DNA of 8,862 nucleotides from Chlamydia trachomatis (GTDB lineage: Bacteria; Chlamydiota; Chlamydiia; Chlamydiales; 2-12-FULL-49-11), in assembly GCA_945877885.1 (NCBI GenBank), contig CAMCSI010000047.1, positions 1 to 8,862 on the forward strand, in the 5' to 3' direction. The notes beneath the pieces were generated by a model, which was not told the origin of the DNA, did not search any database, and saw nothing but the letters and a program-made list of their open reading frames with translations. This document shows positions 1-6,728 of this stretch, one piece after another (positions within the stretch are counted from its first letter, which is position 1; each line of letters opens with the position of its first letter). The position numbers were made by a program, and so were the translations under genes.

Positions 1-1
1 A

Positions 2-1033
2 CATACGCAACCTGCATACAGAGCCATTTTTCAAAACGTGAAAGATGCCGCTGCTTATTTATCCGTTCACAGAAATCTTGTATCAGATTGTGTCCTTGAG
101 TTTTATCCACTAGATGTTACAACTAGTCATGAAACTATCCTCGCTCGACAAAAGCAACAAGTGCTTGCAGAAGTAGCGAAAGATGGCAACGCACTTCAGT
201 ATGCAAGTGCTGAGCGTCAGGCAGTAGCGCGAAATTGGCAGGAACTTAGGAATGCAAGTGCTGAGCTTCGGGGTGACAGAGAGTTTATTCTTGAAGTAGT
301 AGCCCAAAATGGCTTGGCACTTCAGTATGCAAGTGCTGAGCTTAAGAAAGACAAAGGGGTGGTCCTTGCAGCGGTTGCGCAAAATGGCCTTGCACTTGAG
401 TTTGCAAGTGCTGAGCTTAAGAAAGACAAAGAGGTGATGCTTGCAGCGGTAGCGCAACATGGCTATGCACTTGGGTTTGCAAGTCCTGGGCTTCAGAAAA
501 ACAAAGAGGTGGTTTTAGCAGCGGTTGCTCAAAATGGATATGCACTTATGTTTGCTAGTCAAGATCTTAAGAGTAACAGAAAGTTTATTCATGAGGCTGT
601 TGCGCAAAATGGCTCAGCACTTACGTATGCCAGTGCTGAGCTTTGGGCTGACAGAGAGTTTATTCTTGAAGTAGTAGCGCAAAATGGCCGTGCACTTAAG
701 TTTGTTAATGAAGATCTTAGTAATAATAGAGGGGTGGTCCTTGCAGCAGTTGCGCAAGATGGTGACGCACTTTACTATGCTAGTGATGACCGTAGGGATG
801 ATAAAGAGGTGGTGCTTGCAGCAGTTGCACAAAATGGCCTTGCACTTAGGTATGCTAGTAAGCGTCTTAAGAATGACAGAGAGTTTATTCTTGCAGCGGT
901 TGCGCAAAATGGCAAAGCACTTAGGTATGTTAGTGCTGAGCTTCGTGATGATCCAGAGATTAGAGTTGCAGCAGCTGGACCACAGATTCAAAACGATGAT
1001 CCGTCGCCAGATCAAAAGAAGGTTAGGAAGTAG
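2..1033 (+). CDS. DUF4116 repeat protein, 5' end outside window
   Basis: The frame is open from base 2, so the gene probably begins upstream. GTG 38 is the first start-like codon but has no Shine-Dalgarno, and 12 sense codons precede it in frame. Numbering from that GTG, residues 1-37 are a non-repetitive leader and residues 38-304 are 25-residue repeats of the type D-R/K-E-h-h-L-x-x-V-A-Q-N-G-x-A-L-x-Y-A-S-A-E-L-K-x, typical of DUF4116. A short hydrophilic tail (residues 305-331) follows. DUF4116 proteins are common in amoeba-associated bacteria such as environmental chlamydiae; their biochemical role is not established, and a helical protein-binding solenoid is a reasonable guess. There is no signal peptide or membrane segment in the visible part. 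A hairpin follows the stop by about 22 bp. Family assignment is fairly sure; function is unknown. Confidence 0.85.
   Translation, partial: HTQPAYRAIFQNVKDAAAYLSVHRNLVSDCVLEFYPLDVTTSHETILARQKQQVLAEVAKDGNALQYASAERQAVARNWQELRNASAELRGDREFILEVVAQNGLALQYASAELKKDKGVVLAAVAQNGLALEFASAELKKDKEVMLAAVAQHGYALGFASPGLQKNKEVVLAAVAQNGYALMFASQDLKSNRKFIHEAVAQNGSALTYASAELWADREFILEVVAQNGRALKFVNEDLSNNRGVVLAAVAQDGDALYYASDDRRDDKEVVLAAVAQNGLALRYASKRLKNDREFILAAVAQNGKALRYVSAELRDDPEIRVAAAGPQIQNDDPSPDQKKVRK
149..949 (+). repeat. DUF4116 tandem repeats, 75-bp units
   Basis: There are ten full 25-codon units and one shortened 17-codon unit. Residues 38-62 (numbered from GTG 38) form the first full unit. Residues 63-79 (VARNWQELRNASAELRG) align with the last 17 positions of a unit (VAQNGxALxYASAELKK), so 8 codons are missing at its start. 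Nine full units then run without a gap from residue 80 to 304. The AQNG core and the following AL-YAS are the most conserved. Base identity between units is high (many share GCGCAAAATGGC), so slippage or unequal recombination is possible. Confidence 0.9.
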
Positions 1034-1055
1034 ACGTCTCATTAATGCATAAAAA

Positions 1056-1103
1056 GAGGGGTATTTCGGCTAGAAAGGGCTTTTTGTCTGAGAAATACTC
1101 CTT
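1056..1103. terminator. Hairpin downstream of DUF4116 gene, probable terminator
   Basis: The arms GGGGTATTTC (1058-1067) and GAAATACTCC (1092-1101) pair over 10 bp with one G-T pair, and two further pairs extend the stem outward. The loop region holds a run of five T. On the + strand no clear T-run follows; on the - strand the hairpin is followed by CTTTTT. A homologous hairpin occurs at 1994-2039. The position just after a stop codon suggests a transcription boundary, but the missing + strand U-tract leaves this open. Confidence 0.5.
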
Positions 1104-1209
1104 CCATGGTTAGCACCTTCTATAATTGCTTACCCTGTAGTATGAAAAAGTAAGACTTTTAAAAAATTCCATAAAAGAATATTAATTATTTTAATTTCTA
1201 TTCAAATTA

Positions 1210-1218
1210 TGTTATAAT
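1210..1218 (+). promoter_or_regulatory. Extended -10 promoter of the broken gene at 1249
   Basis: TGTTATAAT (TG-N-TATAAT) is a consensus extended -10 hexamer, 30 bp before the ATG at 1249. No convincing -35 is seen 17 bp upstream (about 1190), which extended -10 promoters tolerate. The same TGTTATAAT string lies in front of the gene at 3014. A good ribosome site, AGAGG (1238-1242), stands 6 bp before the ATG. Confidence 0.55.
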
Positions 1219-1248
1219 TATATAAAACAAGTTAAGCAGAGGTAAAAT

Positions 1249-1938
1249 ATGGATATATGTCAAAGCCTTAAACAATCTCAACAGGTTGATGTTGAATCAG
1301 TTAATGGTAAATTTACTGAAACTTATACCATTTAGGGTGGTATATGTCAGGCTCAATGTAATAGCGCTAAGAAAATCGTAGAATCTTTATCTGATAAAGG
1401 TTCTTTTACTCAGACTTTTAAAGAGGTTTTAAATAAAATTGGGGGGGAGCTAAATTCTATCAGATTAGTTTGGGGTAAATTTACAAGCGATTATAAGAAC
1501 CATGTGAAAAATGAAAGAAATGGTAATGTTTTACTCTCTTATCAATCCATGAGGTCTGTTGAAGAATCCAGGGAGAGATTATTTGAATTGCTATCTAGAA
1601 AAGTGGATGATATTTTTAATGGTATTAAGAATAATGTGGAAGATCTAGAGGTAAAAAATCAGCTTTCAGAAATTCAAGAGCAATTGGGAAAAAGTAAACG
1701 CAGCTTTCAAACATCCACTGTTGAGTGTATAGGTTCATTGTTTGAATCTGGAGCTTTGGCGGGGGAAAGTGATGCAGCACCTGCCTTTGGTGGGGCTATT
1801 AAGCAAGGTGGGGCGAAATGTTTGCGAAAAGTAAAAAATGTACGTTTTACAGAAGAGGCGTTTGTTAAAAATTTTAATCACCAAGACTCACCGGACAAGG
1901 TTTCTTCGCAGCCTATAATTAAGCAATCAGTAACATAA
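1249..1938 (+). pseudogene. Unknown gene interrupted by in-frame TAG
   Basis: From ATG 1249, which has AGAGG 6 bp upstream and an extended -10 further up, the reading frame runs 230 codons to TAA 1936-1938. Its only break is TAG at 1333-1335 (codon 29). A single C-to-T change in a CAG codon would explain it. The 200 codons after the stop keep coding character: charged, probably helical and coiled-coil-rich around codons 100-165 (VEESRERLFELL, then EIQEQLGKSKR), followed by a Gly/Ala-rich part (SGALAGESDAAPAFGG) and a basic stretch. A later start such as GTG 1504 has no ribosome site. A run of seven G lies at 1441-1447. There is no signal peptide or clear membrane span, and I do not recognise the family. 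Alternatives to a pseudogene are a sequencing error, readthrough, or suppression. Confidence 0.7.
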
Positions 1939-1993
1939 AGTAACATGTAAGAATAGGGTATAAAAAATAATTTTATCACTCCCCGTTTAAAAT

Positions 1994-2039
1994 GAGAGGC
2001 ATTTCGGTAAGGAAGGACTTTTTGCTTGAGAAATACCCC
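1994..2039. terminator. Second hairpin of the same family, probable terminator
   Basis: The arms GGCATTTC (1998-2005) and GAAATACC (2030-2037) pair with one C-A mismatch. The element is 46 bp and matches 1056-1101 at 37 of 46 positions without gaps, including the loop T-run. It lies 55 bp after the stop of the broken gene and 47 bp before the ferredoxin ATG. It may end upstream transcription before the iron-sulfur operon. Because no T-run follows on the + strand, it could also be a dispersed palindromic repeat. Confidence 0.5.
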
Positions 2040-2086
2040 ATTTAATGCTTAAATAGTTGCAATAAATTGTTTTGAAGGGGAAGGTC

Positions 2087-2347
2087 ATGGCTAAATTAAT
2101 TTTAAATGATGGTGATGAGGTCGAGATTGAAGATGGCACCTCGATTAAGGATGCTTGTGAGGAAAATGGCGTTCCTTTTGCTTGTGAAGAGGGTATTTGT
2201 GGGACTTGTGTTATTGAAGTTGAAGAGGGAATGGAAAATTTAAGTCCATTTACTGAAGAAGAGGAAGATTTTATAGGGGATGCTTGTAATGAGCGTCTTG
2301 CTTGTCAGTGTAAAATTAAAGGCGGATGCGTAAAAATTTCATTTTAA
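2087..2347 (+). CDS. [2Fe-2S] ferredoxin
   Basis: This 86-residue protein has the plant-type [2Fe-2S] ferredoxin fold signature. The cluster ligands are Cys33, Cys38 and Cys41 (CEEGICGTC, C-x4-C-x2-C) and Cys73 in LACQC. It carries low-potential electrons in the cytoplasm. Four further cysteines (24, 67, 75, 81) are present. The protein is strongly acidic, as usual for ferredoxins. I chose ATG 2087 because AAGGGGAAGG (2075-2084) precedes it; a TTG at 2072 overlaps that ribosome site and would add five unsupported residues. The GVPFACEEG context resembles the short chlamydial ferredoxins. The next gene starts 12 bp after the stop, so the two are co-transcribed and probably linked in Fe-S supply. 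No clear promoter was found between the hairpin at 1994-2039 and the start. Confidence 0.92.
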   Translation: MAKLILNDGDEVEIEDGTSIKDACEENGVPFACEEGICGTCVIEVEEGMENLSPFTEEEEDFIGDACNERLACQCKIKGGCVKISF

Positions 2348-2359
2348 GGTGGTTATAGT

Positions 2360-2914
2360 ATGAAAATAGAGAGAGAAATGACAATTGGTGAAATTTTTGA
2401 GACATTTCCTATGCATGCTCAAAAGATAGCAAATTTATTGACCGAAGAGGGTCTTAATTGTGTCGGTTGCGGGGCCTCTACGCATGAGACGCTTGAAGCA
2501 AGCATGTATTTACATGACAAGGAAGAAAAAGAGATAGGTGAGTTATTAGAAGCCTTAAACGCTGTATTAGATCAAGAGATAGATGGCTCTACCATCACAC
2601 TTACTGAAAGAGCTGCTAAGAAATTTCTAGCCATTTGTGAAGCTGAGGGAAAAGAGGGTTCATTTCTTAGATTTGGTGATAAATTAGGTGGATGCAGCGG
2701 CTATGAGTACTTTTTAGATTTTACTGATAAAAAAGGTTCTCATCAGGAAGTTTTTCACCATTTTGGGGTGGATGTTTTGGTGGACAGGGCTTCTTTATCA
2801 AGGCTTATAGGCTCTGAGATCGACTATATGGATGGTTTAAATTCAGCGGGCTTTAAGATTTCTAATCCAAATGCCAAGTCTTCCTGCGGCTGCGGCAGCT
2901 CACAAAGCTATTAA
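2360..2914 (+). CDS. DUF1858 / A-type Fe-S carrier (HesB/IscA) fusion protein
   Basis: This 184-residue protein has two domains. Residues about 6-55 match DUF1858 (MTIGEIFETFP, then GLNCVGCGAS with Cys34 and Cys37), a small helical domain also found at the N-terminus of ScdA/RIC-type proteins. Residues about 76-180 are an A-type iron-sulfur carrier: LTERAAKKFL, GGCSGYEY with Cys112, and CGCG with Cys176 and Cys178. The 64-residue gap from the first to the second ligand and the C-x-C ending are those of IscA/ErpA/SufA, which pass Fe-S clusters to apoproteins. Stand-alone A-type proteins are only about 105-120 residues, so the extra N-terminal domain is real. AAGGTGG (2346-2352) lies 7 bp before the ATG. 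It is in an operon with the ferredoxin, a possible client or electron donor. Which A-type subfamily it belongs to cannot be settled here. Confidence 0.88.
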   Translation: MKIEREMTIGEIFETFPMHAQKIANLLTEEGLNCVGCGASTHETLEASMYLHDKEEKEIGELLEALNAVLDQEIDGSTITLTERAAKKFLAICEAEGKEGSFLRFGDKLGGCSGYEYFLDFTDKKGSHQEVFHHFGVDVLVDRASLSRLIGSEIDYMDGLNSAGFKISNPNAKSSCGCGSSQSY

Positions 2915-2972
2915 AACTTAAGTTGTTGATAATCAGCATTTAATAAATATTTACCCAGCTAATGTTTATATT

Positions 2973-2981
2973 TGTTATAAT
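2973..2981 (+). promoter_or_regulatory. Extended -10 promoter of the first paralog
   Basis: TGTTATAAT is an extended -10 located 32 bp before ATG 3014. The bases at the -35 position (about 2953-2958, ACCCAG) are poor. The sequence TTATAATTAACTCATAATTA around it is nearly the same as that around the -10 of the hydrolase gene (4189-4194), so the two are related. No typical terminator is visible between 2914 and here. Confidence 0.55.
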
Positions 2982-3013
2982 TAACTCATAATTATAACCT
3001 TATTGAGTTACCC

Positions 3014-4129
3014 ATGAATTCTGTAGGGCCATCAAATCGGCCAGTAAACTATGAGCCTGCTGAGAAAATTCCTGATAAGGGTTTAATAGGAAGGGCGGCT
3101 ACTTCCCTTGTTGTTGATACAATTCCTATCATAAAACAATGTGAAATATTTGCCTCGCTCAAGCCAGATTTGACTGGTACCACCCCTTTTCAAGAAGCGA
3201 TGACTTTTGCTGGTTGTAGTGGAATGGTAAATGCTGGGTTTAACATTGCCGATTCGATTTCTGATGCAACCTTAGCCAATACAGAACTTTCAAAAGCTGT
3301 ACATGGATTAGATGCTACTCGAAATATTCTAGACATTTCTTTAGGGGCAACAAAAGCCATTACTGCTGGATTTTCATTAGCAGCTGTAAATACTACGACC
3401 TCGGTGGTGACTAATGGCTTATCTACCTTAAAATCCATAGGAGGGCCTATTGCCATTGGATTTTTTTCTCTTCTTGCTATTCCAAAATGTATTGTGGCCA
3501 ACAGATCCATTTTCGTGAAAGATGTATTAAAAAAAAGTGGGGTAAAGGGTCTAGAAAAGCTTTTTAAGGATGAGCCGGCAGCATTAGAGGTGGCCTTACC
3601 GGAGCTGTTTAAAAAGCTCAAGAGTGGGGATGAAATCACCGCTAAGATGGTAGATACGGCCTTAAAGGATTTGAATAAGGCTATTATTATTAACATAGCT
3701 AGTGCCGCTATTGGTATTTTGGCTATTGTTCTTGGGGTGTTAGGAGCTATTTTTACATCTGGTATTGCTCCACTTGCTATTTTAATTACCAGTTTTGTGA
3801 TATCTGTCATTGTTGGCGGTTTTGATATTATAGCTCTTATAGATAAATTAAAAAAATCGATCAAGTTAACTACCAAAGATGCTGTTTTACAAACAATCAC
3901 CATGGTAATTGCCGTAGCCGCTATTGTGATATCGGCTGCATTTGTCCCTTGTGGAGCTATTATGGCCGCAGGTGTGGCCTCCGGGGTCTTTTTAGCCGCA
4001 ATTCCAGCCGCTTCTATGATTGCAATGAAGGCAAAAGAGGTTAAAGAGGCAAAGCTTGCCTACGAGCGAAGGAAAGAGTTTGAAAAGAGGTTATATCCTT
4101 CCCGTAAAAAGAAGAAAATCAACTATTAA
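3014..4129 (+). CDS. Membrane protein, cluster paralog 1 (Inc-like)
   Basis: This 371-residue protein of unrecognised family has three homologues in this window. Residues 119-165 hold a conserved block (AGFSLAAVNTTTS, TNGLSTLKSIGGP, IPKCI), and residues 189-209 hold PAALEVALPELFKKLKSGDEIT. Two paired hydrophobic segments follow, about 224-248 with 250-275 and 290-312 with 313-337. They are separated by a basic linker (DKLKKSIKLTTKD). The C-terminus is a short charged helix ending in KKKKINY. The N-terminus has no Sec signal peptide. Paired hydrophobic hairpins are the hallmark of chlamydial Inc proteins, so type III secretion to a host membrane is possible, but this is inference. The ribosome site is weak (GAG, 3005-3007). 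Unlike its paralogs it lacks the DLGxQGR motif and a long coiled tail. Its 3' end was copied to 6729-7021. Confidence 0.8.
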   Translation: MNSVGPSNRPVNYEPAEKIPDKGLIGRAATSLVVDTIPIIKQCEIFASLKPDLTGTTPFQEAMTFAGCSGMVNAGFNIADSISDATLANTELSKAVHGLDATRNILDISLGATKAITAGFSLAAVNTTTSVVTNGLSTLKSIGGPIAIGFFSLLAIPKCIVANRSIFVKDVLKKSGVKGLEKLFKDEPAALEVALPELFKKLKSGDEITAKMVDTALKDLNKAIIINIASAAIGILAIVLGVLGAIFTSGIAPLAILITSFVISVIVGGFDIIALIDKLKKSIKLTTKDAVLQTITMVIAVAAIVISAAFVPCGAIMAAGVASGVFLAAIPAASMIAMKAKEVKEAKLAYERRKEFEKRLYPSRKKKKINY

Positions 4130-4165
4130 CATAACCTACTGATAATTAATAATTTAAAATTTATA

Positions 4166-4194
4166 TTGATAAAATAATTTTTTATATTTATAAT
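4166..4194 (+). promoter_or_regulatory. Sigma-70-type promoter of the hydrolase gene
   Basis: TTGATA (4166-4171), a 17-bp spacer and TATAAT (4189-4194) are near consensus. The preceding ATAATTAATAATTTAAAA and the following TTAACTCATAATTA belong to a module repeated before the genes at 5418 and 7130. The hydrolase ATG is 86 bp downstream of the -10, leaving a long AT-rich leader of about 80 bases in which I see no clear structure. Confidence 0.7.
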
Positions 4195-4280
4195 TAACTC
4201 ATAATTAAATATTTATAATTAATAAAAATTAATAATTACTGTGAAATAGAAGGTTTTAAATAAAACAATAGGAGTAACTT

Positions 4281-5225
4281 ATGTCAACAGCAGCTTATAA
4301 TCATATCCCACTAAGTGGTTATGCTCCACAAACAGGGGTTACTCAAGTAGAAAATCATGATTTAGATACTTACATCGATCAAAGACCGCGACACATCATT
4401 CATTTAGAAGGCTTTTTAGCAATCTTTGAAGATATCAAATTTATCTTTGAAATGATCATTGAAGTGATTAAAGATCTTTTTAGAGCAAAAGATGCCAAAA
4501 ATACTTACAATCAAGAATCTTTTGATAAATCAGATAACCATCAGGTGTTTTTTATTCCAGGACTTGGGGATCCAGGTATTTGGGGGCAAATGGCTAAAAG
4601 AGAGCTTCAAAATCAAAACCGTAATATTAATGTGTGCGTCTGCCAAAATAAAAATAATGGTAATCAAGATATAACAGAGACCTTTAATGCTCTTTATAAA
4701 CAGGTACATGAGTATTGTTTAAAAAATCCAGGAAAGCCGGTAGTGCTCGCTGGGGTATCTCTTGGGGGATTTATGACACATGCAATTGAAAATGCTTTAA
4801 GAAAAGATCATCCAAATACTGCTGTTTTTATCTACGCAATGGCTCCTGCCTTTACTTCAAAATTTTGTTCTTTTATGAATGAAAAAGTTCCATCTCTTAC
4901 AAAAAAAATATTGCACGAAAGTCTTATAGATTTGTTTAAGGTTGGTGGGGACATCACAAAAAGGTTAATCGATTCTGAAAATAAACCTCTTAATCATGTT
5001 GCGGAAAGATTGATAATTGATGTACTTGCTTCCAATGATGACTTAATTAAAGAGTCAGATGCATTTCCTAAACTGAAAAACCAACCTAAACTACTTAATA
5101 TAAGGCAAGTAGCACATAAATGTAGTCATCTTGGGATATTAAGCGTCTGCAGGAAGGATATGCAAAAAAATATTTTGGAATTTTTTAAGCACTTTCCCCC
5201 ACAAAACCAAAGCACAGGTGATTAA
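4281..5225 (+). CDS. Alpha/beta-hydrolase, lipase/esterase-like
   Basis: This 314-residue protein belongs to the alpha/beta-hydrolase superfamily. The strand VFFIPGLGDPG (residues 89-99) supplies a likely oxyanion-hole turn, GVSLGG (158-163) is the nucleophile elbow with Ser160, and His283 in CSHLGIL is the likely catalytic His. The acid is probably one of Asp248, Asp253 or Asp254. The substrate is unknown; a lipid or ester is a guess. Residues 1-85 precede the fold and include a hydrophobic, amphipathic stretch (about 42-68, GFLAIFEDIKFIFEMIIEVIKDLF) that could bind a membrane. There is no Sec signal. The ribosome site AGGAG lies 6 bp before the ATG. The gene has no sequence relation to its flanking paralogs, yet uses the same promoter module as paralogs 2 and 3, suggesting joint expression and perhaps joint export as effectors. 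Confidence 0.8.
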   Translation: MSTAAYNHIPLSGYAPQTGVTQVENHDLDTYIDQRPRHIIHLEGFLAIFEDIKFIFEMIIEVIKDLFRAKDAKNTYNQESFDKSDNHQVFFIPGLGDPGIWGQMAKRELQNQNRNINVCVCQNKNNGNQDITETFNALYKQVHEYCLKNPGKPVVLAGVSLGGFMTHAIENALRKDHPNTAVFIYAMAPAFTSKFCSFMNEKVPSLTKKILHESLIDLFKVGGDITKRLIDSENKPLNHVAERLIIDVLASNDDLIKESDAFPKLKNQPKLLNIRQVAHKCSHLGILSVCRKDMQKNILEFFKHFPPQNQSTGD

Positions 5226-5355
5226 ATTCCAGTAGGGGTCTGCATTTTTGAAAAGGCCTAATATAAACTTATTTTTTATAGAAAAGTTTAATCATAAATG
5301 GCTTTATTCCAATTACTTATGTAAAGCTATAATAAGCAATAATTTGAAACTTATA

Positions 5356-5384
5356 TTGAAAAAAATACTTTATTATTGTATAAT
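5356..5384 (+). promoter_or_regulatory. Sigma-70-type promoter of paralog 2
   Basis: TTGAAA (5356-5361), a 17-bp spacer and TATAAT (5379-5384) match the consensus well. The upstream CAATAATTTGAAACTTATA is a diverged copy of the module at 4140-4194. The start codon is 33 bp after the -10. No good Shine-Dalgarno is seen before ATG 5418 (AGTTGG only), so translation may be weak or start in an unusual way. The rest of the gap 5226-5355 shows nothing I can name. Confidence 0.7.
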
Positions 5385-5417
5385 TAAGTAGAAAATACTA
5401 TTCAAAGTTGGTTTGTT

Positions 5418-6728
5418 ATGGATAAAGTAAATATAAGGTTTAGCTCTTTTGAAAAACCACTTGAAAATTCTGTGCCTAAAAAAGGTAGAACCTATTCGGT
5501 TGATCCCTCAATTTCGAAAGTGAGTAAAGATTTTTTTACCTCTAACTTGCCAAAGACTGTAGAAAAGGCAGATCTTGGGGAACAAGGACGACTTATTGCT
5601 GATGCAGGAGATGACTTTAGATCTATTGCAACCTCTATCGAGGGCTTATTCCCTTCTGAAAATGGAGGTGCTACTTTTGGGGGAAACACTTCATTTCAAT
5701 CAGGCATGAGACTATATGGAGCAATCAACATTCTTCTTGGGGGAGCTAATGCTTCCGATGAGATCGAGCTTGCTAAAAAATCAGAGAAACATACAGCTCG
5801 AGGTGTTCATGTGATGAAAGCCTCTCGTGGAATAATTGGTGTATTAAATGGAATCACATCCACGCTTAAAGCAGGGTTTTCATTAGGTGCAATAAGCAAT
5901 ACATCTTCTGCTATTACAAACGGACTTGCGACATTAAAATCAATATCAGGACCTTTGGGAAGTATATTTTTATCTGCTCTAGTTGTTCCAAGATGTATTG
6001 AAATAAACAAAGCAATTCTTATACAAAAAACTATTAAAGATAAGAGTTTAGATGGATTCAAGCTGCTTTATAAAACTAATCCAGGGGCTATCGAGCTTGC
6101 ATTGCCAGATGTTTATAAAAAACTAAAAGATGGTAAAAAGATCACTGTTAAAGAACTATATGAAATTTCAAAAGGATTAAATGAATCGATAAAGATGAAT
6201 TTAATTCGAGTGATTGTTAGTTCAGTAGCTCTTCTTTTATCTGTTTTAGGAGCTGTCCTAACAACAGGTGTTGCCCCACTTGCTATTTTGATTGCAACTC
6301 TTGTGGTAAACCTCATGTTTGGTGCAATAGATGTAAAATCTATCATAGAAATGCTTAAAAAGGCGGTAAATCTTACAAACAAAGATATTGTCATAAAAGT
6401 ATTAACGATTGTGCTAGCTCTTACAGCAGCTGTTGTATCTGTCGTACTTGCTCCATCAGTAGGTCTTCAAATAGCTGCAGGTGTGGCCTCCGGAGTGATG
6501 GCATTAATCCCTGTGGTGAGTTTAGTAGCTGTTTCTATGAAAGTGAAACGATTGGAGGAGGATAAAAAGGCACGTAAGAAACAAGAGGCTATGGATGCAG
6601 ATCTTAAAGAGCTCAATAGATTACGTGAATGGGTTGCTCGTGAAAGTGGTGAAAAAGCATTTAACTATTTAGAAGAAACCGAAGGTAAACTTAAATCGAT
6701 AAGCAAGGAATTAAAAGACATATTGTGA
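5418..6728 (+). CDS. Membrane protein, cluster paralog 2 (Inc-like)
   Basis: This 436-residue protein is a clear paralog of the genes at 3014, 7130 and 8572. It has a variable N-terminus (1-49), ADLGEQGRLIAD (51-62), GGNTSFQSGM (88-97), HTARGVHVMKASRGIIG (125-141), and the family core KAGFSLGAISNTSSAITNG (151-169) with SGPLG and PRCIEINK. PGAIELALPDVYKKLKDG follows at 222-239. Two hydrophobic pairs lie at about 259-283/285-305 and 323-347/348-372, linked by MLKKAVNLTNKD. The C-terminal 60 residues are highly charged and probably coiled-coil. There is no signal peptide. An Inc-like membrane topology is inferred; no enzymatic motif is visible. Bases 6335-6457 are 95% identical to 8092-8214 in paralog 3, much closer than the flanking parts. 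Homology to the 3' end of paralog 1 starts directly after its TGA stop. Confidence 0.85.
   Translation: MDKVNIRFSSFEKPLENSVPKKGRTYSVDPSISKVSKDFFTSNLPKTVEKADLGEQGRLIADAGDDFRSIATSIEGLFPSENGGATFGGNTSFQSGMRLYGAINILLGGANASDEIELAKKSEKHTARGVHVMKASRGIIGVLNGITSTLKAGFSLGAISNTSSAITNGLATLKSISGPLGSIFLSALVVPRCIEINKAILIQKTIKDKSLDGFKLLYKTNPGAIELALPDVYKKLKDGKKITVKELYEISKGLNESIKMNLIRVIVSSVALLLSVLGAVLTTGVAPLAILIATLVVNLMFGAIDVKSIIEMLKKAVNLTNKDIVIKVLTIVLALTAAVVSVVLAPSVGLQIAAGVASGVMALIPVVSLVAVSMKVKRLEEDKKARKKQEAMDADLKELNRLREWVARESGEKAFNYLEETEGKLKSISKELKDIL

Noticed and set aside
149..949. CRISPR-like array
   Set aside because: The units are contiguous, protein-coding and without unique spacers; the period is 25 codons.
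110..1052. Overlapping open frames on the - strand (110-460, 614-1042) and + strand (684-1052) in the DUF4116 gene
   Set aside because: They are shadows of the 75-bp repeats, Cys/Lys-rich or Met-rich low-quality translations without ribosome sites.
1504..1938. Independent 144-codon gene starting at GTG 1504
   Set aside because: There is no ribosome site, and the frame is open far upstream to the TAG and beyond it to a well-equipped ATG 1249.
2072..2086. Earlier TTG start for the ferredoxin
   Set aside because: It overlaps the purine-rich ribosome site AAGGGGAAGG that serves ATG 2087, and has no ribosome site of its own; MAKL is the expected ferredoxin N-terminus.
2919..2928. AACTTAAGTT palindrome after the Fe-S operon as a terminator or operator
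   Set aside because: It is a short AT-rich perfect palindrome without a T-run or second copy; it may occur by chance.
3190..3903. 237-codon - strand frame opposite paralog 1
   Set aside because: It is the antisense of a conserved coding region; similar antisense frames occur opposite paralogs 2 and 3, as expected from shared codon bias.
4492..4674. 60-codon + strand frame inside the hydrolase gene
   Set aside because: It is fully inside another frame with clear catalytic motifs, and its start has no ribosome site.
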